From: Ignavibacteria bacterium | GTDB lineage: Bacteria > Bacteroidota > Ignavibacteria > UBA10030 | NCBI GenBank assembly: GCA_016873805.1 | Contig: VGVZ01000006.1 | Location: 86,904 to 150,903, forward strand | Direction of reading: 5' to 3' | DNA: 64,000 nt | Shown: positions 8,402-16,975 of the stretch, piece after piece | Numbering within the stretch: the stretch's first letter is position 1 | Layout: every line of letters starts with the position of its first letter | The notes under the pieces: generated by a model | The model's database searches: none | Seen by the model: only the letters and a program-made list of their open reading frames with translations | What the model was told of the DNA's origin: nothing | Position numbers and translations under genes: made by a program

Positions 8402-11400
8402 ATGCCGATTGACCTCCTGGATCAGATTCTACTCCACATCCGTCGTTCGATCTATCCCGCAGTGGTCGATCTCAAGACCTGGAAGATCAAAGAGGCGGAT
8501 CTCGAGGACGGTTCCTCCACATCGCTCAGAGACAGCTCTTGGTCGGATTTTCACGTCCCGTCGTTTTGGGGCGGATACGATCGTACGGCGTGGTTTCGAA
8601 GAAATGTCACCGTTCCGAACGAGTTTTCGGGCAAATCAGTTGTCCTCCTTCTCGACCTCCCTGGGGGACTCCTCTATGTAGATGGCGAGCCATTTTCCGG
8701 GATCGATGGTAACCATCAGGAGGTGCTTCTTTCCCCCTCCGCGAGGGGGGGTGTTGAACTCCTAACCGCAATCCAAGCATACAGCGGCCGGTCAAAAGAT
8801 GTCAGCTATTTCAATCGGGCACAGCTCGCCGTCGTTTCTCCGCCGGCGCGAGCATTGTACCATTCCCTTGTGACTCTGCGCGAACTGGAAAAGCTCTTCG
8901 GTACGGGATCCCCCGAATCGAAAGAATTGAAGGAAGTCATTCGCCGGACCCTCATCTTCCTGAAGTACTTCGATCCGGCGGGGGAGGAATATCCCAACGC
9001 GATCGGACGCGCTCTTTCCTTCATTGAAAAAGCGATCGACACCGACCTCCGCACCTCCATCGAAGGAGTTCTTCATCTCATCGCCCAATCGCATCTCGAT
9101 GTCGCGTGGCTCTCCACAATGCCGGATGCGCGGCGAAAATGCGGACGGACGATTTCGACGGTGTTGCGCCTCATGGAGGAGTTTCCCGAATTCAAATTCA
9201 CACAGAGCCAGGCGTACTTCTACCATTCTCTCAAGCAAGATTATCCGACGCTTTTCAAGCAATTGAAACAGCGGATCCAGGAGCAACGATGGATCCCCAT
9301 CGGCGACTCGTGGGTCGAATATGACTGCCACATCCCGTCCGGTGAATCGCTGGTCCGTCAACATCTGTATGGGAGACGGTTTCTTATGTCAGAGTTTGGT
9401 ATTTCATCTGACATTTGCTGGTTGCCCAATACGTTTGGTTTTTCCGCTGCGCTCCCTCAAATCCTGAAGAAAGCGGGACTCACGCGGTTTTTCACAACGA
9501 AGTTGAACTGGAACGATTCTCCAGAGTTTCCGTACCACTCATTCCGGTGGTTTGGGCTTGATGGCACTTCGATCCTCAGTCATGTGCAGCCGACGCGGTT
9601 TGACGGCCAGCTTGCGTCAAAAACGATCAGGAAGGCGTGGGAAGACTATAAGCAGAAAGATCTGTCTCGGGACGCGGTGTTGCTCTTTGGTCATGGTGAC
9701 GGCGGAGGAGGACCTGCGAAAGATCAAATCCTTCGGTCGTTCTCACCCAAAGAGGCTCCGGGACTTCCCCGGGTTCGTTGCGCCATTCCCAGGGAATTTT
9801 TCGAGCGGTTGGGAGAAGTTACTCCGCAACTCCCGATGTGGGAGGGTGAACTGTATCTCCAGAAGCACCGGGGCGCCTATACCACGCAGGGCTGGCTGAA
9901 GCGTGAGAATCGCATGAGTGAGACGGCCTTCTACAACATGGAGCTCCTTTCGACCCTTGCGATGTTGAATGGAAAATCTGCCGCAGCAAGAAAATATCCG
10001 GCCAGAGAAGTTGAAGAACTCTGGCGGCGGCTCCTCACATTTCAGTTCCATGACCTTATCGCCGGCACAGCGATCGCCGACGCTTATCACGACGTCAAAG
10101 AGGGATTCGAGCAGATCAAACTCCGCACGGCAAGTCTCTCCAACCGTGCGCTGAAAGCGCTTGCAGGTCCCTCCCCGAAGGGGACAAAAGATCAGCGATT
10201 CACGCTTTTCAATACGTTGGGATGGTCGAGAAGCGAATACGTGGAACTCATTGTGAAATCGCCGGAGAAATTCATCTCTGTCTGCGATGAGACGGGCGCG
10301 CCGCTCGAGTTCCAGATTCTCGGCCACTCGAAAGATACTCTCCACCTTCTCTGCTACGTGCCGGAAATCCTTCCCTTTGGCTCCAGGACGGTGATCGTGT
10401 CGCCTTCTGACAAAGCGCCGTCGCACGATACCGACTGGAAGATCACGGCTCGGATTATCGAGGGACCGATCTACCGCATCCGCACGGATGCGTCCGGCCG
10501 GTTGACCTCGATCTACGACAAGCGGCTGAGACGCGAGCTTGTGAAGAAGGGACAGCGGGCCAATTTCCTCCATACCTATTCCGACAAGCCCGGAGAGTAT
10601 GAGGCGTGGGACCTCGACGCGGGTTACGAATCGAAACGAACCGACGTTCTAAAATTCAAGTCCGGCAAGATCGTTCAGAGCGGACCCCTTTGTGTTGTTC
10701 TGCGACTTGTGTACAGATCAGCAAACGGTTCCGTGCTCACTCAGGACATGATCCTGTATCACAAGGTGGCTCGAATCGATTTTCGCACGCATCTGAAATG
10801 GACAGAAAAACAGACCCTTCTGAAGGTGGCATTCCCAACAAACATCAAAACGGCGCTCGCGACTTACGAAACGCAGTTCGGGAGCATTCAGCGTCCGACG
10901 AAGCCAAGATCACCCGAAGACGTAGCGAAATTCGAAGTCCCTGCCCAACAGTGGGCCGATCTCTCCGAGCCGAAATTCGGCGTCAGTCTGATCAACGATT
11001 GCAAGTACGGATATGATGCCCGCGAATCGACGCTTCGTCTCACGCTTCTGCGGTCGCCTCGCTTTGCTCATCCGACGGAACCTGCAGAACGTACGGACGA
11101 TCGCTACACCGACCAGGGGACGCATGAGTTCGCCTATGCGCTCGTCTCTCACAAGGGGGATTGGCGGGCGGGCGAAACGGCGCGCCGTGCAAAGGAATTC
11201 AACGTTCCGCTGCTCGTTCTGAAAAACACGAACCTCCATCCCGTCGCCCCAATTGTCGCAGGACTCCCTCCCGGCGTTCACATCGATTCCGTCAAGAAGA
11301 GTGAGGAGGGTGATGAGGTTATCCTCCGTATGCATGAGGCCCACGGAGAAGCTTCCAAAGCAAAACTCGAATTCGGCTATTCGATCCTCCAGGCCTCCGA

Positions 11401-11527
11401 GTGTGACCTGATGGAACACGAGACTGCGAGGCTCAAGCCCGCGAAAGGAGCGCTCAGTCTCAAATTCGCTCACTACGAAATTAAGACGCTGAAACTGAGG
11501 CTTAGAGCGAAGAAGCGGAATCGGTAG
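8402..11527 (+). CDS. GH38 alpha-mannosidase homologue with Asn in place of the catalytic Asp
   Basis: A 1041-residue protein with the full layout of cytosolic Ams1/MAN2C1-type alpha-mannosidases: an N-terminal sandwich domain, a catalytic barrel from about residue 225, a helical middle domain and C-terminal beta domains. Zinc-site residues are visible as His231 and Asp233 in QSHLDVAWL and His550 in FQFHDLIAGT. The nucleophile motif, normally WLPDxFG, reads WLPNTFGFS here, with Asn343 (codon AAT, 9428-9430) replacing the Asp that is both nucleophile and zinc ligand. The GEslvRQ region and GDGGGG loop are conserved. The protein may therefore be inactive, altered in chemistry, or affected by a sequence error. 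There is no signal peptide, so it is probably cytosolic. It stands alone on the plus strand and converges on queF. Confidence 0.9.
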   Translation: MPIDLLDQILLHIRRSIYPAVVDLKTWKIKEADLEDGSSTSLRDSSWSDFHVPSFWGGYDRTAWFRRNVTVPNEFSGKSVVLLLDLPGGLLYVDGEPFSGIDGNHQEVLLSPSARGGVELLTAIQAYSGRSKDVSYFNRAQLAVVSPPARALYHSLVTLRELEKLFGTGSPESKELKEVIRRTLIFLKYFDPAGEEYPNAIGRALSFIEKAIDTDLRTSIEGVLHLIAQSHLDVAWLSTMPDARRKCGRTISTVLRLMEEFPEFKFTQSQAYFYHSLKQDYPTLFKQLKQRIQEQRWIPIGDSWVEYDCHIPSGESLVRQHLYGRRFLMSEFGISSDICWLPNTFGFSAALPQILKKAGLTRFFTTKLNWNDSPEFPYHSFRWFGLDGTSILSHVQPTRFDGQLASKTIRKAWEDYKQKDLSRDAVLLFGHGDGGGGPAKDQILRSFSPKEAPGLPRVRCAIPREFFERLGEVTPQLPMWEGELYLQKHRGAYTTQGWLKRENRMSETAFYNMELLSTLAMLNGKSAAARKYPAREVEELWRRLLTFQFHDLIAGTAIADAYHDVKEGFEQIKLRTASLSNRALKALAGPSPKGTKDQRFTLFNTLGWSRSEYVELIVKSPEKFISVCDETGAPLEFQILGHSKDTLHLLCYVPEILPFGSRTVIVSPSDKAPSHDTDWKITARIIEGPIYRIRTDASGRLTSIYDKRLRRELVKKGQRANFLHTYSDKPGEYEAWDLDAGYESKRTDVLKFKSGKIVQSGPLCVVLRLVYRSANGSVLTQDMILYHKVARIDFRTHLKWTEKQTLLKVAFPTNIKTALATYETQFGSIQRPTKPRSPEDVAKFEVPAQQWADLSEPKFGVSLINDCKYGYDARESTLRLTLLRSPRFAHPTEPAERTDDRYTDQGTHEFAYALVSHKGDWRAGETARRAKEFNVPLLVLKNTNLHPVAPIVAGLPPGVHIDSVKKSEEGDEVILRMHEAHGEASKAKLEFGYSILQASECDLMEHETARLKPAKGALSLKFAHYEIKTLKLRLRAKKRNR

Positions 11528-11546
11528 GTACGCGACTGTTGTTGCT

Positions 11547-11933
11547 CTACAACTCACCACGAACGCACGTGGTTCGGAATCCCCCCCTGATGTTGTAGAT
11601 CGTCGTCACGCGTAGTCGATCGGTTTCGAGGAGCTTCGTGAGATCCTGATGGATCCGGGTTGTGCACCTCTCCTGATAGATCCCCACATTTCTGAAAGTA
11701 GTGACGTAGTACTTGAGCGATTTCAGCTCGACACATTTCCTGCCGGTCGGATAGTACTCGATCTTCAGGTAGGCATAATCTGGGAGTCCGCTGAAAGGAC
11801 AGACGGCCGAAAATTCATGCGTTTCAGTCTTGATATACTGCTCGACGTCCTCAAATACAAATGCCTCAAGGTAAGATGCGTCGATCGCATCCTCTCCGAG
11901 AAAATCAAATTCCATTCCTTCTGCTTTCGCCAC
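11547..11933 (-). CDS. queF: NADPH-dependent 7-cyano-7-deazaguanine (preQ0) reductase
   Basis: Reduces preQ0 to preQ1, the last free-base step before tRNA insertion in queuosine synthesis. The 128-residue length fits the short (YkvM-type) class. The nucleophilic Cys sits in [12 protein letters not shown], and the NADPH-binding QueF motif [14 protein letters not shown] follows. Translation starts at GTG, with AGGAGG 8 nt upstream overlapping the queC stop, so the pair is probably translationally coupled. It is the last gene of the queD-queE-queC-queF operon. Confidence 0.95.
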   Translation of the reverse strand: MAKAEGMEFDFLGEDAIDASYLEAFVFEDVEQYIKTETHEFSAVCPFSGLPDYAYLKIEYYPTGRKCVELKSLKYYVTTFRNVGIYQERCTTRIHQDLTKLLETDRLRVTTIYNIRGGFRTTCVRGEL

Positions 11934-11945
11934 TCCGCACGCCTC

Positions 11946-12605
11946 CTATGATTCGTACCGGGTAGGATCAGGGACGCCGGCCAATTGAAAGGCCTCCTTG
12001 CGCTCATGGCACGTACCACATCGGCCGCAATGATCTTCTTCCCCTCTGTAGCATGAATAGGTCAGCGAGAGGGGCACCGCGAGTTTGTTCCCCAATTCGA
12101 CGATGTCGCTTTTCTTCATCGTGATAAATGGATCTTCCACCACCACGCCTCGATACGTTCCGACTCGTGCACACTGGGCGATGGCTTGGAGAAATTCGGG
12201 GCGGCAATCCGGGTAGATCGCATGGTCGCCCGCGTGACCGGCAAACATCACCACGCCCGCGTCGATCGATTCGGCAAATCCGACCGCAATCGCGAGCATG
12301 ATTCCGTTTCGAAACGGAACGACCGTTCGCCTCATCGACACATCCTCATAGTGCCCCTCGGGGATCTTCCCTCCCCTCAGGAGCAAATCCGATTTGAACA
12401 ATTCGTTCACAAAGGGGAGCGGAACGATGGTGTGGGAAACGTTCGCGCGGCGCGCAATTAAAGACGCTGCGGCTTGTTCCCGCGCGTTGTGCTTTGATCC
12501 GTAATCAAACGTCAGGGCATGAACATCATGAGATGTTCTTGCGTAATACAGGAGCGTCGACGAATCCAAGCCGCCGGAAAATATGACAACAGCTTTCGGC
12601 CTCAT
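11946..12605 (-). CDS. queC: 7-cyano-7-deazaguanine synthase
   Basis: ATP-dependent conversion of 7-carboxy-7-deazaguanine to preQ0. The 219-residue protein carries the PP-loop FSGGLDSSTLL at its N-terminus and a C-terminal zinc site of four cysteines in CYRGEEDHCGRCGTCHER. Its length is normal. It starts 3 nt after the queE stop, in the same operon. Confidence 0.96.
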   Translation of the reverse strand: MRPKAVVIFSGGLDSSTLLYYARTSHDVHALTFDYGSKHNAREQAAASLIARRANVSHTIVPLPFVNELFKSDLLLRGGKIPEGHYEDVSMRRTVVPFRNGIMLAIAVGFAESIDAGVVMFAGHAGDHAIYPDCRPEFLQAIAQCARVGTYRGVVVEDPFITMKKSDIVELGNKLAVPLSLTYSCYRGEEDHCGRCGTCHERKEAFQLAGVPDPTRYES

Positions 12606-12608
12606 TTC

Positions 12609-13211
12609 CTACCGGATGTTGAGTAGCTTGTGTTCCTGAACGGACAAGCTCCACTCGGGGTGTTCCTTCACAAGGCGGATGCAATGCTCGATGTTCTCGC
12701 GATCCGGGAATTCGCCGTTGAATTCCGGGCTGAGAAAATAGTGATCCGCACGAACCATCGGCCGGGGAATTCCCTGGGACCGATTGCGAACGTATCGGAG
12801 CTCATGGATGTGGACTCCCTCAAACTTCTGCGATACCACGTGTTCGGCAACCTTCGGACTGACGGCCACGTAATCGATCCCCTTCGGAGGCCGCTCGGAA
12901 CCGTTCGTCTCAAGGGCCACAAAGTAGCCGGCATCCTTGAAGGCGGTCGCCACATCTTCGGTCAATTGCAGCAACGGTTCTCCCCCTGTGAAGACGACGT
13001 TTGGACATTTGTATCTACCGCATTCCGAGAGGAGTTCCTCCAGACTCAATTCGCGGTAGCTCTCGAACTCAGTGTCACAGTACCCGCAGGTGAGGTTGCA
13101 GTGTGCCAGGCGGACAAAGATGTTTGCCGATCCTTTACGCGCTCCCTCACCCTGGAGACTGTAGAAGATTTCGTTAACGCGCAATTTCGGCGTAGGAATC
13201 ATGGGTTTCAT
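12609..13211 (-). CDS. queE: 7-carboxy-7-deazaguanine synthase (radical SAM)
   Basis: Rearranges 6-carboxytetrahydropterin to 7-carboxy-7-deazaguanine. The radical-SAM iron-sulfur motif CNLTCGYC (Cx3Cx2C) lies near residue 40, preceded by the family-typical IFYSLQGEGARKGSANIFVR and followed by VFTGGEPLLQ. I place the start at the ATG at 13211; an ATG at 13202 and a GTG at 13223 are alternatives, and none has a strong Shine-Dalgarno. All overlap the 3' end of queD by 29-50 nt, consistent with coupled translation. Length is about 200 residues. Confidence 0.95.
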   Translation of the reverse strand: MKPMIPTPKLRVNEIFYSLQGEGARKGSANIFVRLAHCNLTCGYCDTEFESYRELSLEELLSECGRYKCPNVVFTGGEPLLQLTEDVATAFKDAGYFVALETNGSERPPKGIDYVAVSPKVAEHVVSQKFEGVHIHELRYVRNRSQGIPRPMVRADHYFLSPEFNGEFPDRENIEHCIRLVKEHPEWSLSVQEHKLLNIR

Positions 13212-13536
13212 AGAGCACAACACGTGTAACAGAATATGATTTGTTCCTGAGGGCTGTGTCGAGTTCGTGAAAAATCAGAAGCGCGATATTTTCGACTGTT
13301 GGGACCTTCAGATGATCGTTGAGATTTTGATGATCAAATCTGTTCAAAATGTGCGTTTCCACCTCGCTATCGAGTTCGGCGAAGTCACAAATCCATCCAT
13401 TCTGATTCACCTCCCCTTCAATCTCGATGGTAAGCTCATACCGGTGGCCGTGCATTTGCTGGCACTTCCCGTACTGAGCTCCGTTGAGCTGATGTGCAGC
13501 TTCGAATGTAAAATGTCGGCCAATTTTCGTCTTCAA
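13174..13536 (-). CDS. queD: 6-carboxy-5,6,7,8-tetrahydropterin synthase
   Basis: First dedicated queuosine enzyme; converts dihydroneopterin triphosphate to 6-carboxytetrahydropterin. Zinc ligands are the His in FEAAHQL and the two in QMHGHRYEL; the catalytic Asp/His region is RFDHQNLND, and YETHDSYAE closes the protein. The frame is open for 52 codons further upstream, but I choose a TTG at 13536 because AAGGA lies exactly 6 nt before it. This gives the standard 120 residues, whereas the longer form would carry an unrelated Cys-rich extension. It leads the que operon; no folE (GTP cyclohydrolase I) is present in the window. Confidence 0.92.
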   Translation of the reverse strand: MKTKIGRHFTFEAAHQLNGAQYGKCQQMHGHRYELTIEIEGEVNQNGWICDFAELDSEVETHILNRFDHQNLNDHLKVPTVENIALLIFHELDTALRNKSYSVTRVVLYETHDSYAEIAR

Positions 13537-13586
13537 GAGATATCCTTGCGAGAAGTTCAGAATGTGTTGAGTTTTGCAGACAGTGG

Positions 13587-13615
13587 AATTTACGCAAATA
13601 CAGGAAGAGAGACAA
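13587..13615 (-). promoter_or_regulatory. Candidate sigma-70 promoter of the que operon
   Basis: Minus-strand TTGTCT (13610-13615), a 17-nt spacer and TAAATT (13587-13592), about 50 nt before the queD TTG. I do not see a preQ1 riboswitch in this short leader. Confidence 0.4.
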
Positions 13616-13725
13616 TGGATCAGCATCGCGATCCGTACGATGCAACCTCGCACGGAGAATAACGTAACGAGAAACTGAGGCATTCCAATCAACTCGGTGT
13701 CACATCATTTCACCAGGGAGATGTC

Positions 13726-14172
13726 ATGAAGCCCATCACACCTGTTGTGCTCATCGTGGTGGCAACACTCCTCATTGCTGCAAGCGCGTTTGCCTCCACT
13801 CCTCCCGACCGCGCGGCAAGCCCGTTTTCTTTCGACAGACTGAAGCTTATCGAGGAAAACCTGATTGCCTGTCTCGGTTCTGACATTCCCGGTGTGCGCG
13901 CAACTGCCGCGCTCACATTGAAACAGCTCACCGACCTCGCGCCGGACTATTCGTTCGACCGTTCCATCATCCCATTGATGCGTATTGTGAAGGACGAGGC
14001 TTGCGATGGCCCATCACGCATTGCTGCGGCACTTGCTCTCCATGCGCTCAGATCCGATCGGGGCGATTATGCGATCAAGATGAACGCCCGCTTTACACGG
14101 TCCCAGCGGATCAAGCACATGTATGAGCATCTCGCCCTCGCGCGATCGCTTGAACGGCAGGCGGTGCGTTGA
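13726..14172 (+). CDS. Small exported helical-repeat (HEAT-like) protein, function unknown
   Basis: A 148-residue protein with a clear signal peptide (MKPITPVVLIVVATLLIAAS, ending ASAFA). The mature part is alpha-helical and contains segments reminiscent of HEAT repeats (IPGVRATAALTLKQL; GPSRIAAALALHAL), followed by a basic C-terminus (RFTRSQRIKHMYEH). The start is supported by GGGAGA upstream of the ATG. It is probably periplasmic. No function can be assigned. It is transcribed alone, divergently from the que operon. Confidence 0.8.
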   Translation: MKPITPVVLIVVATLLIAASAFASTPPDRAASPFSFDRLKLIEENLIACLGSDIPGVRATAALTLKQLTDLAPDYSFDRSIIPLMRIVKDEACDGPSRIAAALALHALRSDRGDYAIKMNARFTRSQRIKHMYEHLALARSLERQAVR

Positions 14173-14201
14173 TCTTCCGCTCACCAGTCCACGAAATGCA
14201 A

Positions 14202-14232
14202 GGGGGTCACCTCGAGCAAAGAGATGACCCCC
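14202..14232. terminator. Hairpin between convergent genes, possible terminator without T-tract
   Basis: An 8-bp GC-rich stem (GGGGGTCA 14202-14209 with TGACCCCC 14225-14232), extended inside by a further 3 bp around a 7-nt loop. It lies 30 nt after the stop of the small exported protein and 80 nt from the end of the convergent oxidoreductase gene. No T run follows on either strand. Confidence 0.4.
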
Positions 14233-14312
14233 GACAGTGGGAGCCCCTTGAAGTTGGAGTTGATGCGCCGACCCCCCTCGCACTCTTCCCCGCGCAATTC
14301 TTTTTGATCCGT

Positions 14313-16451
14313 CTAGCGTTTTTGTGCCTCGCGGATCCTTTCGGGAAGAAGAGGAAGTCGAAACACCCGGACACCAATCGCGTCATACACTGCATTTGCT
14401 ATTGCCGCACCGACCGTCACAATCGCAGGTTCACCACCGCCTTGCGGCGCTGATTCCATATTGTCGATGATAACTGTCTCAATGGACGGCAACCATGAGA
14501 ATCTCGGGACCTCATACGTGTCGAAATTCACGTCGAGGATATCGCCTCCCCTGAATCGGATTCTCTCAGTGAGCGCATAACCGAGCCCCATCATGATGCA
14601 ACCCTCCATCTGGACGGTCGCTCCCTCGGGATTGACCACCATCCCCATATCTTGAGCACAACCAATCCGCTTCACTTTGACTTCTCCACTCCGCTTGTTT
14701 GCCTCCACTTCCGCAATCATCGCGACATAAGTCCCAGCGTCCACACCGCACGCCACGCCGCAGCCCCGTCCGCTTGGGGCTTTTTGAGGTTTCCAGCCGA
14801 ACTTCTCCGCCGTAGTTTCCAGAACCCGGCGCAATTGCGGATGCGACAGATTCTGAAGTCGGAACTCGACAGGGTCCCGACCAATTGCAGCTGCCATCAT
14901 ATCAATTTGCGATTCGCGCGCAAATGTATTGGTGTTGTTTGACGGTGCGCGCCACGCACCCGTCGCGAATGGGTGGGTGCCCGGTCCGGCTGTCCAGCCG
15001 CGTCCATAGCTGGTGGTTCGATGATGCGAGACATCATAGAATTGCTCGGCCCCACGCTCACCGGCAAAATAGACATGATAGTCCCACAATTGGATCTTGC
15101 CGATCTCCGTGACCCCCGAGCGAATCTTCACCACAGCGGCAGGTCTGAACGTGTCATAGAAGAACTCCTCCTTCCGGCTCCAGGCAACCTGGACCGGCTT
15201 TCCGCTCAGTTTCGCCAGTCGAGCGGCTTCCACCACCTGGCGATTGCTGGTTTTGCCACCGAAGCCGCCGCCGACGAAGGGCGTCAGAATCCGAACTTTG
15301 TCGGCGGGGAACCCAAGCTCGCGCGCCACTTCCTCTTTCGCCCGAAACGGGGTCTGGGTCGACGCCCAGACCGTCGCCTTGTCTCCTTCGATCTTCACGA
15401 GTGCGGTATGCGGTTCGACTGGCGCGTGCGCAACGTAGTCGTTGAGATAGGTGTGTTCCAGGACGACTCTCGAGGCTCTTTTTCCCTCCTCAAGATCGCC
15501 GCGGCTTGAGACAACGTTCGGCGCGGGCGCAACGCGCAGGAGATGGTCGAATATGGAATTCTCATCGAGTGGCGACGCTTCCCGTTCGTACGTAGCCCGG
15601 ATCTCGGCGACTGCGCGTACGGCCACATCCGGATATTCATGGAGGGCGGCGATGAAGTCCCCATCGCGCACGATCGCCACCCCTTCGATCTTTTCGGCCG
15701 CCGAGGTGTCCGCGTGAACCAATTTGGCCCCATGAGCAGGCGGGCGCACGATCGAAGCGCAGAGCATGCCAGGGACGCGGATGTCTCCGGCGTATTGTGC
15801 CGCTCCGCTCACCTTGTCAGGGGCGTCCCGCCTCGGAACCGACTTGCCCATAATTCTGAATTCCGAGGGTTTCTTGAGGACAGCTTTGCCGGTTACCTCT
15901 CGCTCGATCTTCTTTCCCTTGGAGAGATCGGCGTATGAAATACCGAGTTTTCTGTTCGTACGGTCGAACACCATCCCGTCCTCGGTCTGCAATCGTTCTA
16001 CCGGAACTCCCAACCGCTCGGACGCAAGTTCCTTGAGAACAAGACGCGCTTCGGCCCCGGCTTGCCGGAGTGAAGGTCCGAACGACCTCGTCGACAACGA
16101 TCCAAACGTTCCCATGTCCCACGGGCAGAGGTCCGTATCACCCATCACCATTTCAATCGATTCAAGCTTCACATCCAATTCATCTGCAAGCATCTGACCG
16201 AGTGAGGTCACGACTCCCTGGCCCATCTCGATCTTTCCGGTCAGGCAGGAAACACGTCCCTCCGGGGCGATGCGAAGAAAGGCATTGAAATCACTCGGAA
16301 GCCGTCCCTGACGCTCCTGAAATTCAAGCAGAGAATCACCCAGCGTGAAGAGGATGAAGATTCCTCCGCCGGTACGTTTCAGAAACTCACGTCGATCCAT
16401 CGGCGTGGAGATCGCTCCATCGAGCGAATCGATATCTTTCTCATGTCGCAT
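14313..16451 (-). CDS. Xanthine dehydrogenase-family molybdopterin-binding large subunit (IorB-like)
   Basis: The 712-residue molybdenum-cofactor subunit of a two-subunit hydroxylase of the isoquinoline 1-oxidoreductase / aldehyde oxidase type. The N-terminus carries a Tat-like DRREFLKRTGGG followed by a hydrophobic stretch, suggesting export of the folded complex. Family motifs include GKIEMGQGVVTSLGQMLADE, the cofactor loop FVGGGFGGKTSNR, and the late active-site glutamate in GGGEPAIVTVGAA. The substrate (N-heterocycle, aldehyde or purine) cannot be told from sequence. The 2Fe-2S subunit gene ends 2 nt upstream. No separate FAD subunit is present, as in IorAB-type enzymes. Confidence 0.92.
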   Translation of the reverse strand: MRHEKDIDSLDGAISTPMDRREFLKRTGGGIFILFTLGDSLLEFQERQGRLPSDFNAFLRIAPEGRVSCLTGKIEMGQGVVTSLGQMLADELDVKLESIEMVMGDTDLCPWDMGTFGSLSTRSFGPSLRQAGAEARLVLKELASERLGVPVERLQTEDGMVFDRTNRKLGISYADLSKGKKIEREVTGKAVLKKPSEFRIMGKSVPRRDAPDKVSGAAQYAGDIRVPGMLCASIVRPPAHGAKLVHADTSAAEKIEGVAIVRDGDFIAALHEYPDVAVRAVAEIRATYEREASPLDENSIFDHLLRVAPAPNVVSSRGDLEEGKRASRVVLEHTYLNDYVAHAPVEPHTALVKIEGDKATVWASTQTPFRAKEEVARELGFPADKVRILTPFVGGGFGGKTSNRQVVEAARLAKLSGKPVQVAWSRKEEFFYDTFRPAAVVKIRSGVTEIGKIQLWDYHVYFAGERGAEQFYDVSHHRTTSYGRGWTAGPGTHPFATGAWRAPSNNTNTFARESQIDMMAAAIGRDPVEFRLQNLSHPQLRRVLETTAEKFGWKPQKAPSGRGCGVACGVDAGTYVAMIAEVEANKRSGEVKVKRIGCAQDMGMVVNPEGATVQMEGCIMMGLGYALTERIRFRGGDILDVNFDTYEVPRFSWLPSIETVIIDNMESAPQGGGEPAIVTVGAAIANAVYDAIGVRVFRLPLLPERIREAQKR

Positions 16452-16453
16452 GA

Positions 16454-16930
16454 TCAGATCCCTCCTTTCGACGTCGTGCTGACCGATTCGATCGCTTGCA
16501 CGATTCGATTATGTGCAGCGCATCGACACAGATTGTCGTTCATCCCTTCAAGAATCTCCGACGGCGTTGGTGTGGGATTCTTGTGGAGCAATGAGACCGC
16601 GGTCATAATCATTCCGGGAGTGCAGTAGCCGCACTGGAGAGCATTGTGGTCGGCAAACGCCTTTTGGAGCGGATGAAGTGAGCCCCTCTTCGCCAATCCC
16701 TCGATCGTGACAACGTTCTTTCCGCGTACGTCTTTCAGCGTGACGTGACACGATCGCGTTGCTTCATTCTCCACAAGCACGGTGCAGGCGCCGCAGTAGT
16801 TCTCCCCGCAGCCGTACTTGGTTCCTGTCAGGTGCAGATCGGTCCGGAGGACCCAGAGAAGCATGCGGTTGCTGTCTGTGGTGACCTTCACCGGCTTGCC
16901 ATTCAGGGTAAGATCAATAGTCTCCTTCAT
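16454..16930 (-). CDS. (2Fe-2S)-binding small subunit of the molybdenum hydroxylase (IorA-like)
   Basis: The 158-residue electron-transfer partner of the large subunit downstream. The plant-ferredoxin-type cluster is seen in CGENYCGACTVLVENEATRSC, and the second, helical cluster in CGYCTPGM and CRCAAH, eight cysteines in the expected order. There is no signal peptide of its own, so it would be co-exported with the Tat-bearing partner, as is known for this family. Start at the ATG at 16930 (MKETIDLTLNG). Confidence 0.95.
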   Translation of the reverse strand: MKETIDLTLNGKPVKVTTDSNRMLLWVLRTDLHLTGTKYGCGENYCGACTVLVENEATRSCHVTLKDVRGKNVVTIEGLAKRGSLHPLQKAFADHNALQCGYCTPGMIMTAVSLLHKNPTPTPSEILEGMNDNLCRCAAHNRIVQAIESVSTTSKGGI

Positions 16931-16975
16931 TGCATCCTCACGTGTTGAACAAATTGACTGTTGGTTTGTGCGCCT

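Noticed and set aside
13537..13700. preQ1 riboswitch upstream of queD
   Set aside because: The short region lacks the conserved hairpin and A-rich tail of preQ1 aptamers, and a promoter candidate leaves a leader of only about 40 nt.
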